A stretch of DNA of 64,000 nucleotides, from assembly GCA_963755695.1 (NCBI GenBank), contig CAVWLB010000001.1:868001-932000 (forward strand). The letters run 5' to 3'. The first letter of the stretch is position 1. The number at the start of each line of letters is the position of its first letter. Origin of the DNA: QHWT01 sp963755695 (lineage in GTDB: Bacteria > Acidobacteriota > Vicinamibacteria > Vicinamibacterales > 2-12-FULL-66-21). The position numbers and the translations under genes are program-made. Below the pieces are notes generated by a model that searched no databases, was not told the DNA's origin, and saw only the letters and a program-made list of their open reading frames with translations. Below, piece by piece: positions 63,289-64,000 of this stretch.

Positions 63289-64000
63289 ATGGGGCGATGG
63301 CTCGGATGCGTTGCGTTATTTGCGGCGCTGATGGTGGTGGATGGTCACGGGCGCAGAGGGCAGGAACCGGCGCCGTTCTCCTTTGTCAATGTGGCGCGCG
63401 AGGCCGGACTGAACGATCAGATCGTGTTCGGCGGGGCCGCCTCGAACAAGTATCTCCTCGAGACCACCGGCACCGGCGTCGCCTTCATCGACTTCGACAA
63501 CGACGGCCTGCTCGATCTCTTCTTCGTCAACGGATCGACGCTCGAAGGGTTTCCTCCGGGAAAGGCCCCGACCAATCACCTCTACCGCAATAAGGGAGAC
63601 GGCACCTTCGAGGATGTCACGAGCAAAACGGGACTTGCCGCGAGCGGTTGGGGCCAGGGCGCCTGCGTCGGAGACGTGGACAACGACGGGCGCGACGATC
63701 TGCTCGTCACCTACTGGGGGCAGAACCACCTGTATCACAACACCGGCGGCCGGTTCGAAGACGTGACGAAAGCGGCAGGCCTGGACCAGTCGCGCGTCCG
63801 CTGGAACACCGGTTGCGCGTTTGTCGATTACGACCGCGACGGCCGTCTCGATCTCCTCGTCGCCAATTACATCGACCTCGACCTGGCCACGGCGCCGACC
63901 CCGGAATCGGGACTTTGTCGATACAAGGGCCTGCAGGTCGCCTGCGGCCCTCCCGGACTCACCGGCGGCAAGAACATCCTGTACCACAATCGCGGCGACG
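63289..64000 (+). CDS. CRTAC1-type FG-GAP/VCBS protein, N-terminal part
   Basis: The frame is open from the ATG at 63289 to the window end (237 residues seen). A signal peptide (MGRWLGCVALFAALMVVDGHG) is followed by tandem FG-GAP repeats with Ca-binding DxDxDG loops: FIDFDNDGLLDLFFVNG, GDVDNDGRDDLLVTYWG and FVDYDRDGRLDLLVANY. The expected C-terminal UnbV/ASPIC domain lies beyond the window. These are secreted beta-propeller proteins, probably adhesive or enzyme-like. It is probably cotranscribed with the TPR gene. Confidence 0.85.
   Translation, partial: MGRWLGCVALFAALMVVDGHGRRGQEPAPFSFVNVAREAGLNDQIVFGGAASNKYLLETTGTGVAFIDFDNDGLLDLFFVNGSTLEGFPPGKAPTNHLYRNKGDGTFEDVTSKTGLAASGWGQGACVGDVDNDGRDDLLVTYWGQNHLYHNTGGRFEDVTKAAGLDQSRVRWNTGCAFVDYDRDGRLDLLVANYIDLDLATAPTPESGLCRYKGLQVACGPPGLTGGKNILYHNRGD

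Overview
The window is GC-rich chromosomal DNA of a Gram-negative bacterium. The gene content suggests an Acidobacteriota member, probably the Vicinamibacteria (subgroup 6) lineage. This is an inference from PadR regulators paired with ADOP-type MacB/FtsX permeases, an Oar-like TonB-dependent receptor with a carboxypeptidase-regulatory domain, a TPR protein followed by a CRTAC1/FG-GAP protein, PQQ dehydrogenase plus cytochrome c, LigD/Ku end joining, and many PAS/GAF histidine kinases. No rRNA or other phylogenetic marker is present to confirm it.

Layout. 0-9 kb: end of a radical-SAM gene, a secreted protein, two PadR/ADOP cassettes facing each other and an alpha/beta hydrolase; the ADOP genes and the hydrolase carry nine apparent frameshifts. 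9-12 kb: methyltransferase, HicB-like protein, GIY-YIG protein, tRNA-Lys, and three copies of a short coding-like repeat. 12-20.7 kb: sialidase-like lipoprotein, response regulator, PAS histidine kinase, a sortase with its adjacent LPXTG substrate, DUF1207 protein, fatty-acid/sterol hydroxylase. 20.9-24.05 kb: a decayed element in a tRNA-Arg(CCG) gene, bounded by a 47-bp direct repeat of the tRNA 3' end. It holds a broken mobile-element gene, an intact DUF3018/MazF toxin-antitoxin pair, a selenoprotein-W-like gene with an in-frame UGA, and an integrase remnant whose catalytic Tyr is Asn. 24-37 kb: tRNA-Arg(TCG), thioredoxin-like ferredoxin, SDR, LigD, a BlaI/M56-peptidase/ABC-transporter operon, TonB receptor, Ku, tRNA-His.

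37-47.4 kb: a compact minus-strand stressosome locus (fused anti-sigma-ATPase/histidine kinase/receiver, receiver, RsbR, RsbS, RsbT, RsbT-RsbX fusion, GGDEF cyclase), then plus-strand membrane, PHP, GAF-kinase and MEDS-domain genes. 47.8-51 kb: a secreted subtilisin-like protease with three C-terminal repeat modules. 51-56.3 kb: a tightly overlapping operon of a DUF1080 glycoside-active protein, an FGE-like protein and a ribose-type ABC sugar importer. 56.4-61.8 kb: membrane-embedded spermidine-synthase-like protein, PQQ dehydrogenase plus diheme cytochrome c, SnoaL-like protein. 61.9-64 kb: TPR protein and the start of a CRTAC1 protein.

Cross-cutting observations. (1) The frameshifts I could resolve in otherwise conserved genes (twelve) all look like single-base insertions, which points to sequencing error more than decay. 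(2) Several intergenic gaps contain arrays with 7-bp periodicity (GGCTTCA, GGCTCAT, GGTGATT or GCGACGT types), some as long inverted repeats. (3) A short module with the motif SWN followed by exactly 16 codons and a stop occurs four times.
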